NCBI GenBank assembly: GCA_963665915.2 | Contig: CAXXSG010000013.1 | Coordinates: 62,001 to 126,000 of the forward strand | Direction: 5' to 3' | Length of the DNA: 64,000 bases | Source of the DNA: JAFGRU01 sp963665915 | GTDB lineage: Bacteria > Desulfobacterota > Desulfuromonadia > Desulfuromonadales > JAAYDE01 | Made by a program: the position numbers and the translations under genes | Shown here: positions 51,985-61,206 of the stretch, piece after piece | Position numbering within the stretch: the first letter of the stretch is position 1 | Layout: each line of letters starts with the position of its first letter | The notes under the pieces: model-generated | The model's database searches: none | Told to the model about the DNA's origin: nothing | Seen by the model: only the letters and a program-made list of their open reading frames with translations

Positions 51985-52752
51985 TCACAGCCGGACAGGA
52001 ACTCCGGACTTCCTCAGATACTCTTTGCACTCCTGAATGGTGTATTCCCCAAAGTGAAAAATGCTGGCTGCCAGTGCCGCACTCGCTTTCGCTTCCGTCA
52101 GTCCTTCGCGGATGTGTTCGAGAGTGCCGACGCCGCCGGAGGCGATGACGGGAATCTTCACCCGGTCGCTGATGGTCCGGGTCAGCTCCACATCATAGCC
52201 GTCCTTGGTGCCGTCCTTGTCCATCGAAGTCAGAAGAATTTCACCGGCGCCGTAGTCCTCCATCCGCTCCGCCCACTGTACCGCGTCAATGCCGGTCGGA
52301 GTCCGGCCGCCATGGATATATATTTCCCATTCAAGAGGACATCTCCCCACAACCCGCTTGGCATCAATAGCCACGACAATGCACTGGGAACCGAAACGTT
52401 CCGCCGCTTCGCGTACGAACTCGGGACGATGGACAGCCGCGGTATTGATTGAGACCTTGTCGGCCCCGGCATTGAGAAGGTTTCTGATATCGGCGATCTC
52501 ACGAATTCCTCCGCCAACGGTGAGGGGCATGAAAACCCGCTCCGCCGTCCGCGCCACCACATCCAGAATGATGTTCCTTTTATCGCTGGAAGCGGTGATA
52601 TCCAGGAAAGTCAGCTCGTCGGCCCCCTGGGCATCATAGGCCTCCGCCGCTTCCACCGGGTCTCCGGCGTCGATCAGTTCTACAAACTGTATCCCTTTGA
52701 CCACCCGGCCATCCTTAACGTCGAGGCAGGGAATGATTCGTTTTGTCAGCAT
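51985..52752 (-). CDS. hisF: Imidazole glycerol phosphate synthase subunit HisF
   Basis: A 255-residue TIM-barrel cyclase that combines with HisH to make IGP and AICAR from PRFAR. CLDVKDGRVVKGIQF carries the catalytic Asp, ELTFLDITASSD and LLTSMDKDGTKDGYD carry the second, and PVIASGGVGTLEHI closes the barrel. Normal length. Confidence 0.97.
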   Translation of the reverse strand: MLTKRIIPCLDVKDGRVVKGIQFVELIDAGDPVEAAEAYDAQGADELTFLDITASSDKRNIILDVVARTAERVFMPLTVGGGIREIADIRNLLNAGADKVSINTAAVHRPEFVREAAERFGSQCIVVAIDAKRVVGRCPLEWEIYIHGGRTPTGIDAVQWAERMEDYGAGEILLTSMDKDGTKDGYDVELTRTISDRVKIPVIASGGVGTLEHIREGLTEAKASAALAASIFHFGEYTIQECKEYLRKSGVPVRL

Positions 52753-52782
52753 TTTTCCAATCTCAAAAAAAAGATTATTTTA

Positions 52783-53521
52783 TTATTCTACACGGTTTTT
52801 CTTAGTTAATTCAACAGCTTCTCGAAGGTTCAAGGCACCGGAGTAGATGGCTTTCCCGGTAATAACCCCGTGAATGCCCGAATCCTCGATGGCGAGGAGA
52901 TTTTCGATGTCCTGAAGCGATGAGATACCGCCTGAAGCGATAACCGGGATGCTGATCGCTTCGGCAAGCTGGCGGGTCGCCTCGATATTCGGACCGGTCA
53001 TCATGCCGTCCCGGGCAATATCCGTGTAAATGATGGCTTCGACGCCAAAACTTTCCATCTCACGAGCCAGATCTACCGCTTTTTCTTCGGTCACATCCTT
53101 CCAGCCGTGGATGGCGACCAAACCGTCTTTGGCGTCGATTCCTACCACTATTCTACCAGGAAAAAGCCGGCAGGCTTCTTCGACAAGACCGGGATTTTCT
53201 TTGGCCACCGAACCAAGAACCACCCTTGTGATCCCCAGTTCGAGATAACGCTCAATGGTTTGCAGGTCCCGGATCCCCCCACCGAGTTCGGTCGGGATAT
53301 TCACCGCCTCAACGATGGCCTGTATGGCTTCGCTGTTTCGCGGGGGTCCCGGCAAAAGCGCCATCCAGATCGACAATATGCAGCAACTCTCCACCCTGCT
53401 CCTGCCAGATGGCAGCCTGGGCTGCCGGATCATCGTTGTAGACTGTGTCCCTCTCCATCAGGCCTTGTTCCAAGCGAACACACTGGCCGTTTTTCAGGTC
53501 GATCGCGGGAATAATAATCAT
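52783..53521 (-). pseudogene. hisA: hisA interrupted by a single-base frameshift
   Basis: The ProFAR isomerase barrel is encoded in two frames. The first part starts at 53521 with MIIIPAIDLKNGQCVRLEQG and runs to VDLDGAFAGTP; the second resumes in another frame with RNSEAIQAIVEAVNIPTELG and continues to the proper C-terminus (SGALNLREAVELTKKNRVE). The break lies at a run of five G (plus strand 53342-53346, CCCCC on the coding strand). Removing one base restores GTPRNSEAIQ, which matches the normal length and spacing of HisA. Catalytic Asp residues (AIDLKNG and TDIARDG) are otherwise intact. Either a sequencing error, a recent mutation or a frameshifting site. Confidence 0.85.
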
Positions 53522-54142
53522 TTACATCTCTCCAAAGTTCTTCAAAATTTTCAGCCCGACCTGCTGACTTTTTTCCGGGTGAAACTGGCAGGCGACCACA
53601 TTGTCCTTCCAGATGCTGGAACAGAAGGTGATCCCGTATTCGGTGGTCGTGGCAATAACTTCCGGATTATCCGGCACCACATAGTAGGAGTGGACAAAAT
53701 AGACAAAGGAGCCCTCCTCCACCCCCTGGAAATCCGGTGGGGTCTTCTGCAGATGAATCCGGTTCCAGCCCATGTGGGGAACTTTGAGTTCCTCCCCGGC
53801 AACTGTCATCGCCTCAGGAAAACGAACCACTTTGCCTGGAATGACATCCAGGCCGCGATGCGCACCGAACTCTTCACTTTCGCTGAAAAGAAGCTGCAGC
53901 CCCAGGCAAATCCCAAGAAAAGGGCGACCGGCCTCAATATGCCTGTGAATCGGCTCCACAAAACCGCCGTCAACCAGGTTTCTCATACAGTCTTTGAAAG
54001 CTCCGACGCCTGGAAGAACCAGCTTGTCGGCGTTTTCCACAACTTTGGGGTCGTCGGTCACGCGGGCGCTGAAACCGCATTTTTCCAGGCCCTTCTGCAC
54101 GCTTCGCAGGTTGCCCATACCGTAATCAATGATGACGATCAT
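53522..54142 (-). CDS. hisH: Imidazole glycerol phosphate synthase subunit HisH
   Basis: A 206-residue class I glutamine amidotransferase that feeds ammonia to HisF. The catalytic Cys is in FLGICLGLQLLFSES, and the His/Glu pair near the C-terminus is in CQFHPEKSQQVG. The ATG at 54142 begins MIVIIDYGMGNLRSVQKGLE; a longer frame runs into hisB and is not credible. The stop codon abuts the hisA start. Confidence 0.96.
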   Translation of the reverse strand: MIVIIDYGMGNLRSVQKGLEKCGFSARVTDDPKVVENADKLVLPGVGAFKDCMRNLVDGGFVEPIHRHIEAGRPFLGICLGLQLLFSESEEFGAHRGLDVIPGKVVRFPEAMTVAGEELKVPHMGWNRIHLQKTPPDFQGVEEGSFVYFVHSYYVVPDNPEVIATTTEYGITFCSSIWKDNVVACQFHPEKSQQVGLKILKNFGEM

Positions 54143-54146
54143 CTTT

Positions 54147-54734
54147 TTACAGCTTTCCCTTGGTGGAGAGAACCCCCTGTATCCGCGGCTCAAGACAGGT
54201 TGCCTCATCAAGAGCCCGGCCAAAAGCCTTGAAGACGGCCTCAATGATGTGATGGAGATTTTCCCCATAAGCCAGGTTCACATGGATGTTGGCCCCGGCC
54301 TGGTTAGCGAAAGCGACAAAAAACTCTTTGACCAGCTCGGTATCGAAACCACCGACCTTGGCTTTCGGCAGGTCGAGGTTATAAACCAGGTAAGGTCTCC
54401 CGGAAAAGTCGATAACCACCGAAGCCAGGGTTTCATCCATCGGAACGGTTTTCTGACCATAGCGGCGAATGCCCGCTTTGTCGCCAAGCGCCTCCCTGAA
54501 GGCCTGCCCAAGAACGATACCGATATCCTCCACCGTATGATGATCGTCAATCTCAACATCCCCATCGGCCGTCACCTTGAGATCGAAAAAACCATGCCTG
54601 GAGACCTGGGCCAGCATGTGGTTGAAAAACGCAACCGGGGTCTGAATGGAATTGTTCCCCTCCCCATCCAGCTCCAGTTCAATAACGATATCCGTTTCCG
54701 CTGTCTTGCGTGCAATTACGGCTTTTCGGGACAT
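54147..54734 (-). CDS. hisB: Imidazoleglycerol-phosphate dehydratase
   Basis: A 195-residue monofunctional HisB without the phosphatase domain. The manganese-binding histidine motifs are VAFFNHMLAQVSRHGFFDL (HxxxH), DDHHTVEDIGIVLGQA, and ANIHVNLAYGENLHHIIEAV. AGGTG placed six bases before the ATG at 54734 makes that the best start. Confidence 0.96.
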   Translation of the reverse strand: MSRKAVIARKTAETDIVIELELDGEGNNSIQTPVAFFNHMLAQVSRHGFFDLKVTADGDVEIDDHHTVEDIGIVLGQAFREALGDKAGIRRYGQKTVPMDETLASVVIDFSGRPYLVYNLDLPKAKVGGFDTELVKEFFVAFANQAGANIHVNLAYGENLHHIIEAVFKAFGRALDEATCLEPRIQGVLSTKGKL

Positions 54735-54766
54735 ACTCATCACCTATAAAAATTGTGTTAAAAGGG

Positions 54767-56071
54767 TCAGACCTTTTTCCCAAGCCGGAGCGCAACTGTA
54801 CGGGCATGCGCTTCCAGGCCTTCGAGATTGCAGAGATGAATTACCTCCTCGCCCAGCCTTTCCAGCCCCTTACGTGAAACATTGATAATGCTTGAGTACT
54901 TGACATAATCATCGACGCAGAGGGGCGAATGGAAACGGGCGGTGCCGCCGGTCGGCAGGGTATGGTTGGGCCCGGCCAGGTAATCCCCCATTGCTTCGGG
55001 AGTATTGTGCCCCATGAAAATCGCCCCGGCATGCCTGATTCTGGGCAGCAGTTCGAAAGGATTATCCACAGCCAGCTCCAAATGCTCCGGCGCGATGCGG
55101 TTGCTGAAGTCGCAGGCTTCATCCAGGCCTTCAGCAACAATAATGGCTGAATAATTCTTCAGGGCTTTGGCGGTAATCTCGTTGCGCAGCAGTTGCGGGA
55201 GTTGTTTTTCGAGCTCGGTATAAACCTCATCAGCCATTTTCTGCGACGAAGTCACCAGCACTGATGAAGCCATCTCATCATGTTCCGCCTGGGACATCAG
55301 GTCAGCCGCGATATGGGCCGGGTTGCCGCTTCCGTCGTTGATGATCAGGATTTCGCTGGGACCGGCGATCATGTCGATATCGACCTGCCCGAAAACCTGC
55401 GCCTTGGCAATAGCCACATAAATATTTCCCGGGCCGACAATTTTATCCACCCGGGGAATGGTCTTGGTGCCGTAGGCCATAGCTGCAACCGCCTGAGCAC
55501 CTCCGACCTTGAAGATACGATCCACACCACAGATATCGGCCGCGACCAGCACGTACGGATTCACCTCGCCGCGCGGCATGGGAACCGCCATGACGATTTC
55601 GCCGACCCCGGCAACCTGGGCCGGGCAGGCGCACATAATGACCGAGGAAGGGTAGGCCGCCTTGCCCCCCGGGACATAGAGTCCCACCCGGTCCATGGGC
55701 GTCACTTTGGAACCGACCAGCACATCCTCCTCATCCGTGGAGATCCAGGTTTCGACCTTCTGTTTTTCGTGGAAGGCAAACACCCGCTCCGCAGCCAGTT
55801 CGATACACTCGATGTCCCTGTCGGTCATTTTTTTGTAGGCGTCTTCAATCTCCTGCTCCGAAACCTCCAGGGTTTCCGGCGTCAACTCAAGGTGGTCAAA
55901 TTTGGCTGTCAACTCGATAACAGCCTGGTCTCCCCGCTGCCGCACCGAATCAATAATCCCCCGGACGGTATCGATCACCTCGGCCTGAGCCGTTTCGCCA
56001 CGGTTGGCAATCTTTGCCAGAACCTCTTCAAAACCGGGATCATCGAAACGCAATTTCTGAATCAAAGACAT
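54767..56071 (-). CDS. hisD: Histidinol dehydrogenase
   Basis: A 434-residue zinc enzyme performing the last two oxidations of histidine synthesis with NAD. Segments VPGGKAAYPSSVIMCACPAQ, the DMIAGPSEILIINDGSG Zn/NAD region, QAEHDEMASSVLVT and the GPNHTLPTGGTARF motif (Zn-binding His) are all present. AAGGAG precedes the ATG. Full length. Confidence 0.97.
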   Translation of the reverse strand: MSLIQKLRFDDPGFEEVLAKIANRGETAQAEVIDTVRGIIDSVRQRGDQAVIELTAKFDHLELTPETLEVSEQEIEDAYKKMTDRDIECIELAAERVFAFHEKQKVETWISTDEEDVLVGSKVTPMDRVGLYVPGGKAAYPSSVIMCACPAQVAGVGEIVMAVPMPRGEVNPYVLVAADICGVDRIFKVGGAQAVAAMAYGTKTIPRVDKIVGPGNIYVAIAKAQVFGQVDIDMIAGPSEILIINDGSGNPAHIAADLMSQAEHDEMASSVLVTSSQKMADEVYTELEKQLPQLLRNEITAKALKNYSAIIVAEGLDEACDFSNRIAPEHLELAVDNPFELLPRIRHAGAIFMGHNTPEAMGDYLAGPNHTLPTGGTARFHSPLCVDDYVKYSSIINVSRKGLERLGEEVIHLCNLEGLEAHARTVALRLGKKV

Positions 56072-56137
56072 CTTATTTACTCCTTTGCAGTGGCAGCGGC
56101 TTTCAAGCCTGGTAACATAAACACCCCGAAAATAGTG

Positions 56138-56788
56138 TCAGGAATCTTTCAGGGCTTCTTCCAACATCTCTATCATCGGCACCACCCTCGCCTGCCTTGT
56201 CTTCAGGCTGGCCCGATTGACCACCAGACGGCAGGTACTTTCTATCACGGTGTCCAACTCTTCCATGTCATTTTCAAGTAACGTGGCCCCCGTTGAAACC
56301 AGATCCACAATGCAATCCGCCAGATCGACCAGAGGTGCAAGCTCAATCGAGCCGTAAAGTTTGATAATCTCAGCCTGTATCCCTCTAGCGGCGAAATAAT
56401 CTTCACTTATGCGGGGATATTTCGTCGCCACCCGCAGAATATCGGTCTTCTCTTCAAGCTTTTTCCTTACCGAGGAAAATTTTGGCGAAGCCAGAGCCAG
56501 ACGACAGTAACCGAATTTCAGATCAAGCGGCTCCAGAAGATCTTTTTTCTGCTCCAGAAGGGTGTCCTTACCAACAATGCCGAAATCAGCACAGCCGTAC
56601 TCAACATAGGTGGGAACATCCGTCGCCCGGACGAGGACAAATCTCAACTTTTTTTCTTCATCAGCGGCAATGAGCCTGCGCGAATCGCTCAACTGGCCCG
56701 GAGTGTCGATGCCGATACGCTGAAAAAGCTCCAGGCAATCGAAAAAAATCCGCCCCTTGGGAAGAGCGCAGGTCAGGTAGTTTTTCAC
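56138..56788 (-). CDS. hisG: ATP phosphoribosyltransferase, short form
   Basis: A 216-residue HisG, first enzyme of the pathway. It has the short-form length (the long form is about 290 residues), with LTCALPKGRIFFDCLELFQR and VDLADCIVDLVSTGATLLEN (PRPP loop) and no C-terminal regulatory ACT-like domain. Short HisG normally needs HisZ, which is not in the window. The start is GTG at 56788. Confidence 0.95.
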   Translation of the reverse strand: MKNYLTCALPKGRIFFDCLELFQRIGIDTPGQLSDSRRLIAADEEKKLRFVLVRATDVPTYVEYGCADFGIVGKDTLLEQKKDLLEPLDLKFGYCRLALASPKFSSVRKKLEEKTDILRVATKYPRISEDYFAARGIQAEIIKLYGSIELAPLVDLADCIVDLVSTGATLLENDMEELDTVIESTCRLVVNRASLKTRQARVVPMIEMLEEALKDS

Positions 56789-56811
56789 ATCAGCCTTTTT
56801 CCTTCAAAAAA

Positions 56812-58065
56812 TCACTCTTGAATGCGACGGATATCCGCGCCCAGGTTACAAAATTTTTCTTCCAGATTTTCATAGCCGCGATCCAGATGATAGACACGTT
56901 TGACTTCCGTGGTCTTTTCCGCGGCCAGCCCGCACAGAACCAGAGAGGCGCTGGCCCGCAGGTCGGTGGCCATGACCTGAGCCCCTTTCAGTTTCTTTAC
57001 ACCCTGAACAATGGCCGTACTCCCATCGATGGTGATATTGGCACCCATGCGCTGCATTTCGCAGACATGCATGAAGCGGTTTTCAAAAACGTTCTCCGTG
57101 ATGACGCTGGTCCCGCGTCCCATGGTCATCAAAGCCATGAACTGGGCCTGCATATCCGTTGGAAAGCCGGGGTAGGGGCGGGTTTTAATATTTACGGATT
57201 CGATTCTCCGGGGCCCTTTAACCCGCAGGGCATTTTCTTCTTCCCTGATTTCCACTCCGACTTCTCGCAGTTTCGAAATCAGGGCGTCCAGATGTTCGAG
57301 AACCACGCCGGTGATTCGGATATCACCACGATTCATGGCCGCTGCAACCATGAATGTTCCGGCTTCTATGCGATCCGCCATCACTGAAAAATTGAGAGGG
57401 GAAAGCTCGTCCACCCCTTGAATGTGGATGGTGTCGGTCCCGGCCCCCTCAATTTTTGCACCCATGCTTATCAGAGCGTTGGCCAGCTCGGGTATCTCAG
57501 GCTCACAAGCTGCATTTTCGAGAAGAGATTCCCCTTTGGCCAGGGCAGCCGCCATGAGGAGATTTTCCGTTCCTCCGACGGTCGGGACGTCAAGATGGAT
57601 TCGCGCACCCCGCAGTTTTCTGGCACGGGCATTCAGGTAGCCATGTTCCAGATCGATCTCAGCACCCAGTGCTTCCAGGCCCTTGATATGCAGGTTGATC
57701 GGCCGGGCGCCGATGGCACAGCCACCGGGGAGACTTACCCGAGCCCGTCCATAGCGCGCCAGCAGCGGCCCCAGAACCAGAACCGAGGCCCGCATAGTGC
57801 GAACCACGTCATAAGGGGCTTCGAAACAGCTGATGTCGTTCGCATCCACCTCAAAAAAATGTCCATCACGCACAATATCGGCACCCAAAGAGGAAAGCAG
57901 CTTTTCAACCGTATCAATGTCTTTAAGAGACGGGACATTGCTGAGGCGGTGGACCCCGGGAGCCAACAGCGTAGAACAAATCAGAGGCAGGGCTGAATTC
58001 TTGGCCCCACTGACCTGAACACTTCCCTTCAGGCTATTTCCCCCTTGAATGATTATTTTGTCCAC
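56812..58065 (-). CDS. murA: UDP-N-acetylglucosamine 1-carboxyvinyltransferase
   Basis: A 417-residue enzyme that transfers enolpyruvate from PEP to UDP-GlcNAc, the first committed step of peptidoglycan. It begins MDKIIIQGGNSLKGSVQVSG (GTG start). The active-site Cys is in SLPGGCAIGARPINLHIKGL, so fosfomycin sensitivity would be expected of the family. MATDLRASASLVLCGLAAEK is near the end. It lies 23 bases upstream of hisG. Confidence 0.97.
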   Translation of the reverse strand: MDKIIIQGGNSLKGSVQVSGAKNSALPLICSTLLAPGVHRLSNVPSLKDIDTVEKLLSSLGADIVRDGHFFEVDANDISCFEAPYDVVRTMRASVLVLGPLLARYGRARVSLPGGCAIGARPINLHIKGLEALGAEIDLEHGYLNARARKLRGARIHLDVPTVGGTENLLMAAALAKGESLLENAACEPEIPELANALISMGAKIEGAGTDTIHIQGVDELSPLNFSVMADRIEAGTFMVAAAMNRGDIRITGVVLEHLDALISKLREVGVEIREEENALRVKGPRRIESVNIKTRPYPGFPTDMQAQFMALMTMGRGTSVITENVFENRFMHVCEMQRMGANITIDGSTAIVQGVKKLKGAQVMATDLRASASLVLCGLAAEKTTEVKRVYHLDRGYENLEEKFCNLGADIRRIQE

Positions 58066-58084
58066 AGCAGTCCTTCACACGATT

Positions 58085-58945
58085 TCAGAAACAGGAGAGG
58101 GGCTTTCTTCCGCCCACGACCCTGAAGATTCCAGAATAATCCAGACGTTTAAAAGTTTCGGTAAAACCTTGTTCTTCCAAAAGCATCCTTACAGTTTCAG
58201 CCTGAGTCATCCCCACTTCCAATAGCAACCAGCCGCCGTTTTTGAGCGCGCCGGGGGCATTTCCCACTATCATTCGAACAGAATCGAGACCGTCTTCCCC
58301 GCCCAGCAAAGCCAGGCTGGGTTCAAAATTTTTAACCTCAGGCATACAGGTTTCATACTCTTCGCCCGAAACATAGGGAGGATTGGCGAGAACAAGGTCG
58401 TAGCAGCCTGGAAAAGGATCTACAAAACTTCCATTTAAAAAGTCAATGCGGCTTTCAACACCGTTGATTTTGGCATTTTCGCCGGCCACGCAGAGAGCTT
58501 CGGTGGAAACATCCATGGCTGTGACTCGGATCTCGGGAAGCTCATAAGCCATAGCCACAGCTACCGCGCCGCTACCGGTCCCCAGGTCCAGCACCTGAGA
58601 ATCACGTCCAGCTCTTTTAACCCCTTCTTCAACGAGGACTTCGGTCTCGGGGCGAGGAATCAGCACCGCCGGGTTCACATTGAAGGGCAGCGACCAGAAC
58701 TCGGCGCGCCCCAGGATGTACTGGAGCGGCTCCCTGGCAGCCCTTCTGGAAACCAGTCCCCGATAATGCTCCCGCTCTGCCGGCAAGAGAGGCCGATCAA
58801 AATTCAGATAGAGACCAACACGATCGAGACTGAGAATTTCACACAGCAACAGTTCCGCGTCCAGCCTGGGGCTTTCAATTCCCTGCTTCTGGAAATAATC
58901 GCTTGTCCATTGCAGGACTTCCAGAAGGGTCCAGTTTTTTTTCAC
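58085..58945 (-). CDS. prmC: Release-factor glutamine methyltransferase
   Basis: A 286-residue SAM-dependent methyltransferase that methylates the GGQ glutamine of release factors. The SAM-binding VLDLGTGSGAVAVAMAYEL and the signature LVLANPPYVSGEEYE (NPPY) are present, with an N-terminal helical domain. A GTG at 58945 is the start; prfA, its substrate gene, ends three bases upstream. Confidence 0.96.
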   Translation of the reverse strand: MKKNWTLLEVLQWTSDYFQKQGIESPRLDAELLLCEILSLDRVGLYLNFDRPLLPAEREHYRGLVSRRAAREPLQYILGRAEFWSLPFNVNPAVLIPRPETEVLVEEGVKRAGRDSQVLDLGTGSGAVAVAMAYELPEIRVTAMDVSTEALCVAGENAKINGVESRIDFLNGSFVDPFPGCYDLVLANPPYVSGEEYETCMPEVKNFEPSLALLGGEDGLDSVRMIVGNAPGALKNGGWLLLEVGMTQAETVRMLLEEQGFTETFKRLDYSGIFRVVGGRKPLSCF

Positions 58946-58948
58946 CCT

Positions 58949-60016
58949 TCAGGACTCCTGCTGAGAGAGGGACTCGGCCTGGTAATGTGTAGTCAGCCGA
59001 TCAACGATTTCGTCTATGTCCCCTTCGAGAATACTTTCGAGCCGATAGAGGGTCAAACCGATCCGATGGTCGGTACAGCGCCCCTGAGGAAAATTGTAAG
59101 TCCTGATCCGCTCGCTTCGATCGCCACTCCCCACCTGGCTCTTCCGATCAGCGGCCGTCCGGGCCTGGCGCTCCTCTTCCAACTGATCGAGGATGCGGGA
59201 GCGGAGGACCTTCATGGCCCTGGCCTTGTTCTTGTGCTGCGATTTCTCGTCCTGACAGGAGACTACCACGCCGGTCGGATTATGAGTGATCCGTACCGCC
59301 GAATCGGTCTTGTTGACATGCTGCCCACCGGCACCCGAAGCCCGGTAGACATCAATGCGCAAATCACTGGGGTCGATTTCCAAATCGACCTCCTCCGCCT
59401 CGGGAAGAACCGCCACTGTACAGGCCGAAGTGTGTATCCGCCCTTGCGTTTCAGTCACAGGAACCCTCTGTACCCGGTGCGTTCCGCTCTCATATTTCAA
59501 ACGGGAATAAACCTTGTTCCCGCTGATTTGTGCCACGACCTCCTTAAAACCACCGGCGTCCGCTTCGGAGAGGCTCATCACCTCTACCTTCCACTTACGG
59601 GCTTCGGCATAGCGCGTATACATACGATACAGAGCCGCAGCGAACAGGGCCGCTTCTTCCCCTCCGGTCCCGGCCCGGATCTCCAGAAAGATGTTTTTAT
59701 CATCATTCGGATCTTTTGGAAGCAGCAGAGCCTGAAGCTGCTTTTCCAATTTCTCTCTTGAGGACTCGAGCTCCGGCAGTTCTGCTTTGGCCATATTCTT
59801 GACCTCGGCATCCGCATCCTGAAGCAGTTCCCGCAGACCTTCTATTTCCTCACAGACTTTTTTATAACGTGAAAAAGTCTCAACAACCCCGGAAAGATCA
59901 GCATGTTCCCTGGTCAGAGAAAGAAAGTTTTGCCGGTCCGCCAAGACTGTGTTGTCCGCAAGGAGACCTTCCACCTCCTTAAAGCGCTCAACCACTTCTT
60001 CCAGTTTTTGAAACAT
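58949..60016 (-). CDS. prfA: Peptide chain release factor 1
   Basis: A 355-residue factor terminating at UAA and UAG. The GGQ motif is in RASGAGGQHVNKTDSAVRIT; the RF1 codon-recognition tripeptide region (PVTETQGRIH, close to the usual PxT) is in VQRVPVTETQGRIHTSACTV. Normal length. It is coupled to prmC. Confidence 0.97.
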   Translation of the reverse strand: MFQKLEEVVERFKEVEGLLADNTVLADRQNFLSLTREHADLSGVVETFSRYKKVCEEIEGLRELLQDADAEVKNMAKAELPELESSREKLEKQLQALLLPKDPNDDKNIFLEIRAGTGGEEAALFAAALYRMYTRYAEARKWKVEVMSLSEADAGGFKEVVAQISGNKVYSRLKYESGTHRVQRVPVTETQGRIHTSACTVAVLPEAEEVDLEIDPSDLRIDVYRASGAGGQHVNKTDSAVRITHNPTGVVVSCQDEKSQHKNKARAMKVLRSRILDQLEEERQARTAADRKSQVGSGDRSERIRTYNFPQGRCTDHRIGLTLYRLESILEGDIDEIVDRLTTHYQAESLSQQES

Positions 60017-60097
60017 CTTGATCTATCCTGAAACCGCCAGGCGGAAGGACTTGGGAAAGATTCCCGGTAAATCCGATTGCGCCTGAACTTCTCTGAT

Positions 60098-60784
60098 TTA
60101 TAAATGCCTGAACTCTTCGCGGACCTGCTCCATGCGCCCACAGGACATGGCCCCTTCCGGGCATTCCCCGCAAAAGCAACCAGGACCGGCTTCGGCAAAA
60201 AGAAGAGGGGATTGCCTGCGGACAAGCTTTAACATTTCCATTGCCAGATCCCGGATTTCCCATTGTGCCCGGTAGCAGCACCTTAAACGGAAAAAATGGT
60301 AAAGCTCCCTGGCGTTCATGGTCATGACCAGTTTAGTGCCAGAGGCATTAGGAAGAACAAAGCGCGCGTCTTCGGCCGGGATGCCGCTATCCAGCATTTC
60401 CTGGTAAAACTCCTGAGCCTCGCGGATAAAAACTGAAAAGCGCTCCTGTAGCTCGGGACGGGCGGCAATGGACGCAGGAGTCACGGAACCAAATTTATCC
60501 ACGACCGAAACATACCGCTGACTCTGCTGGGAAAATGAGGCGAGACGGTGGCGTACCAGTTGATGAGAACAGGCCCGGCTGATATCTTCAATTCCAAACG
60601 TGAAAGACGCATGCTCCAGAACGGAAAAATGCCCTGCCGACAGGATTTTTGCCAGCAGAGCTTTTTTTTTGGAGCGTCCTCTTTCGAGGATCTGCGAGAT
60701 GGTTGAAGCCGAATAACAAAGCTGAGCGGCAGCGGCAACCACATCTTCCGCATCCGGCGTGCAGGCTAACAGCTGAACGACCAT
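60098..60784 (-). CDS. thyX: FAD-dependent thymidylate synthase
   Basis: A 228-residue ThyX that makes dTMP from dUMP using methylene-THF and reduced FAD, without ThyA. The ThyX motif is RHRLASFSQQSQR (RHRxxSxxxxSxR). It starts MVVQLLACTPDAEDVVAAAA; the longer frame crosses the rpmE terminator. It has several C-terminal cysteines (PGCFCGECPEGAMSC), more than usual. Confidence 0.95.
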   Translation of the reverse strand: MVVQLLACTPDAEDVVAAAAQLCYSASTISQILERGRSKKKALLAKILSAGHFSVLEHASFTFGIEDISRACSHQLVRHRLASFSQQSQRYVSVVDKFGSVTPASIAARPELQERFSVFIREAQEFYQEMLDSGIPAEDARFVLPNASGTKLVMTMNARELYHFFRLRCCYRAQWEIRDLAMEMLKLVRRQSPLLFAEAGPGCFCGECPEGAMSCGRMEQVREEFRHL

Positions 60785-60864
60785 AGGTCCTCCCCGCTTA
60801 GTGCCCGATATATATAAGTGAACAGGTCCTAAAGCAACAAGGGCCTGAAAAGAATAAAAAAAGA

Positions 60865-60883
60865 AGCGGCCCGGCGGGCCGCT
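60865..60883 (-). terminator. Terminator of rpmE
   Basis: Stem AGCGGCCC / GGGCCGCT with a three-base loop, followed on the minus strand by TTCTTTTTTTATT. It lies between rpmE and thyX. Confidence 0.85.
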
Positions 60884-60892
60884 CATTCAGCG

Positions 60893-61099
60893 CTATTTAT
60901 TCTGCCCGTACTTCCTGCGGAAACGTTCTATGCGACCAGCCGTATCCAAAAGCTTCTGCTTCCCGGTGAAAAAGGGATGACACTGCGAACAGATTTCAGT
61001 CGTAATTTCATCCTTTTTAGTGGATCGCGTCTGGAAAGCATTGCCGCAATGACATTTAACCGTTACTTCTTCATAACGTGGATGAATGTCTTTTCTCAT
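60893..61099 (-). CDS. rpmE: 50S ribosomal protein L31
   Basis: A 68-residue ribosomal protein of the zinc-binding type. The four Cys ligands are present: CHC near residue 16-18 and CSQC about residues 36-39 (EICSQCHPFFTGKQKLLDTA). It starts MRKDIHPRYEEVTVKCHCGN. Confidence 0.97.
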   Translation of the reverse strand: MRKDIHPRYEEVTVKCHCGNAFQTRSTKKDEITTEICSQCHPFFTGKQKLLDTAGRIERFRRKYGQNK

Positions 61100-61206
61100 C
61101 TGATTCCCCCTGGCCATGATAATTCTGTAGAGGTCCAGCTAAACCTGAACACAAAGAAGAGAATTTACCATCAAAGATTTCCCCCTGCAAGCTTTTTTTA
61201 CCAAAA

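Noticed and set aside
55280..56281. 333-codon plus-strand frame opposite hisD and hisG
   Set aside because: It is a shadow of the hisD reading frame in high-GC sequence, with no family resemblance.
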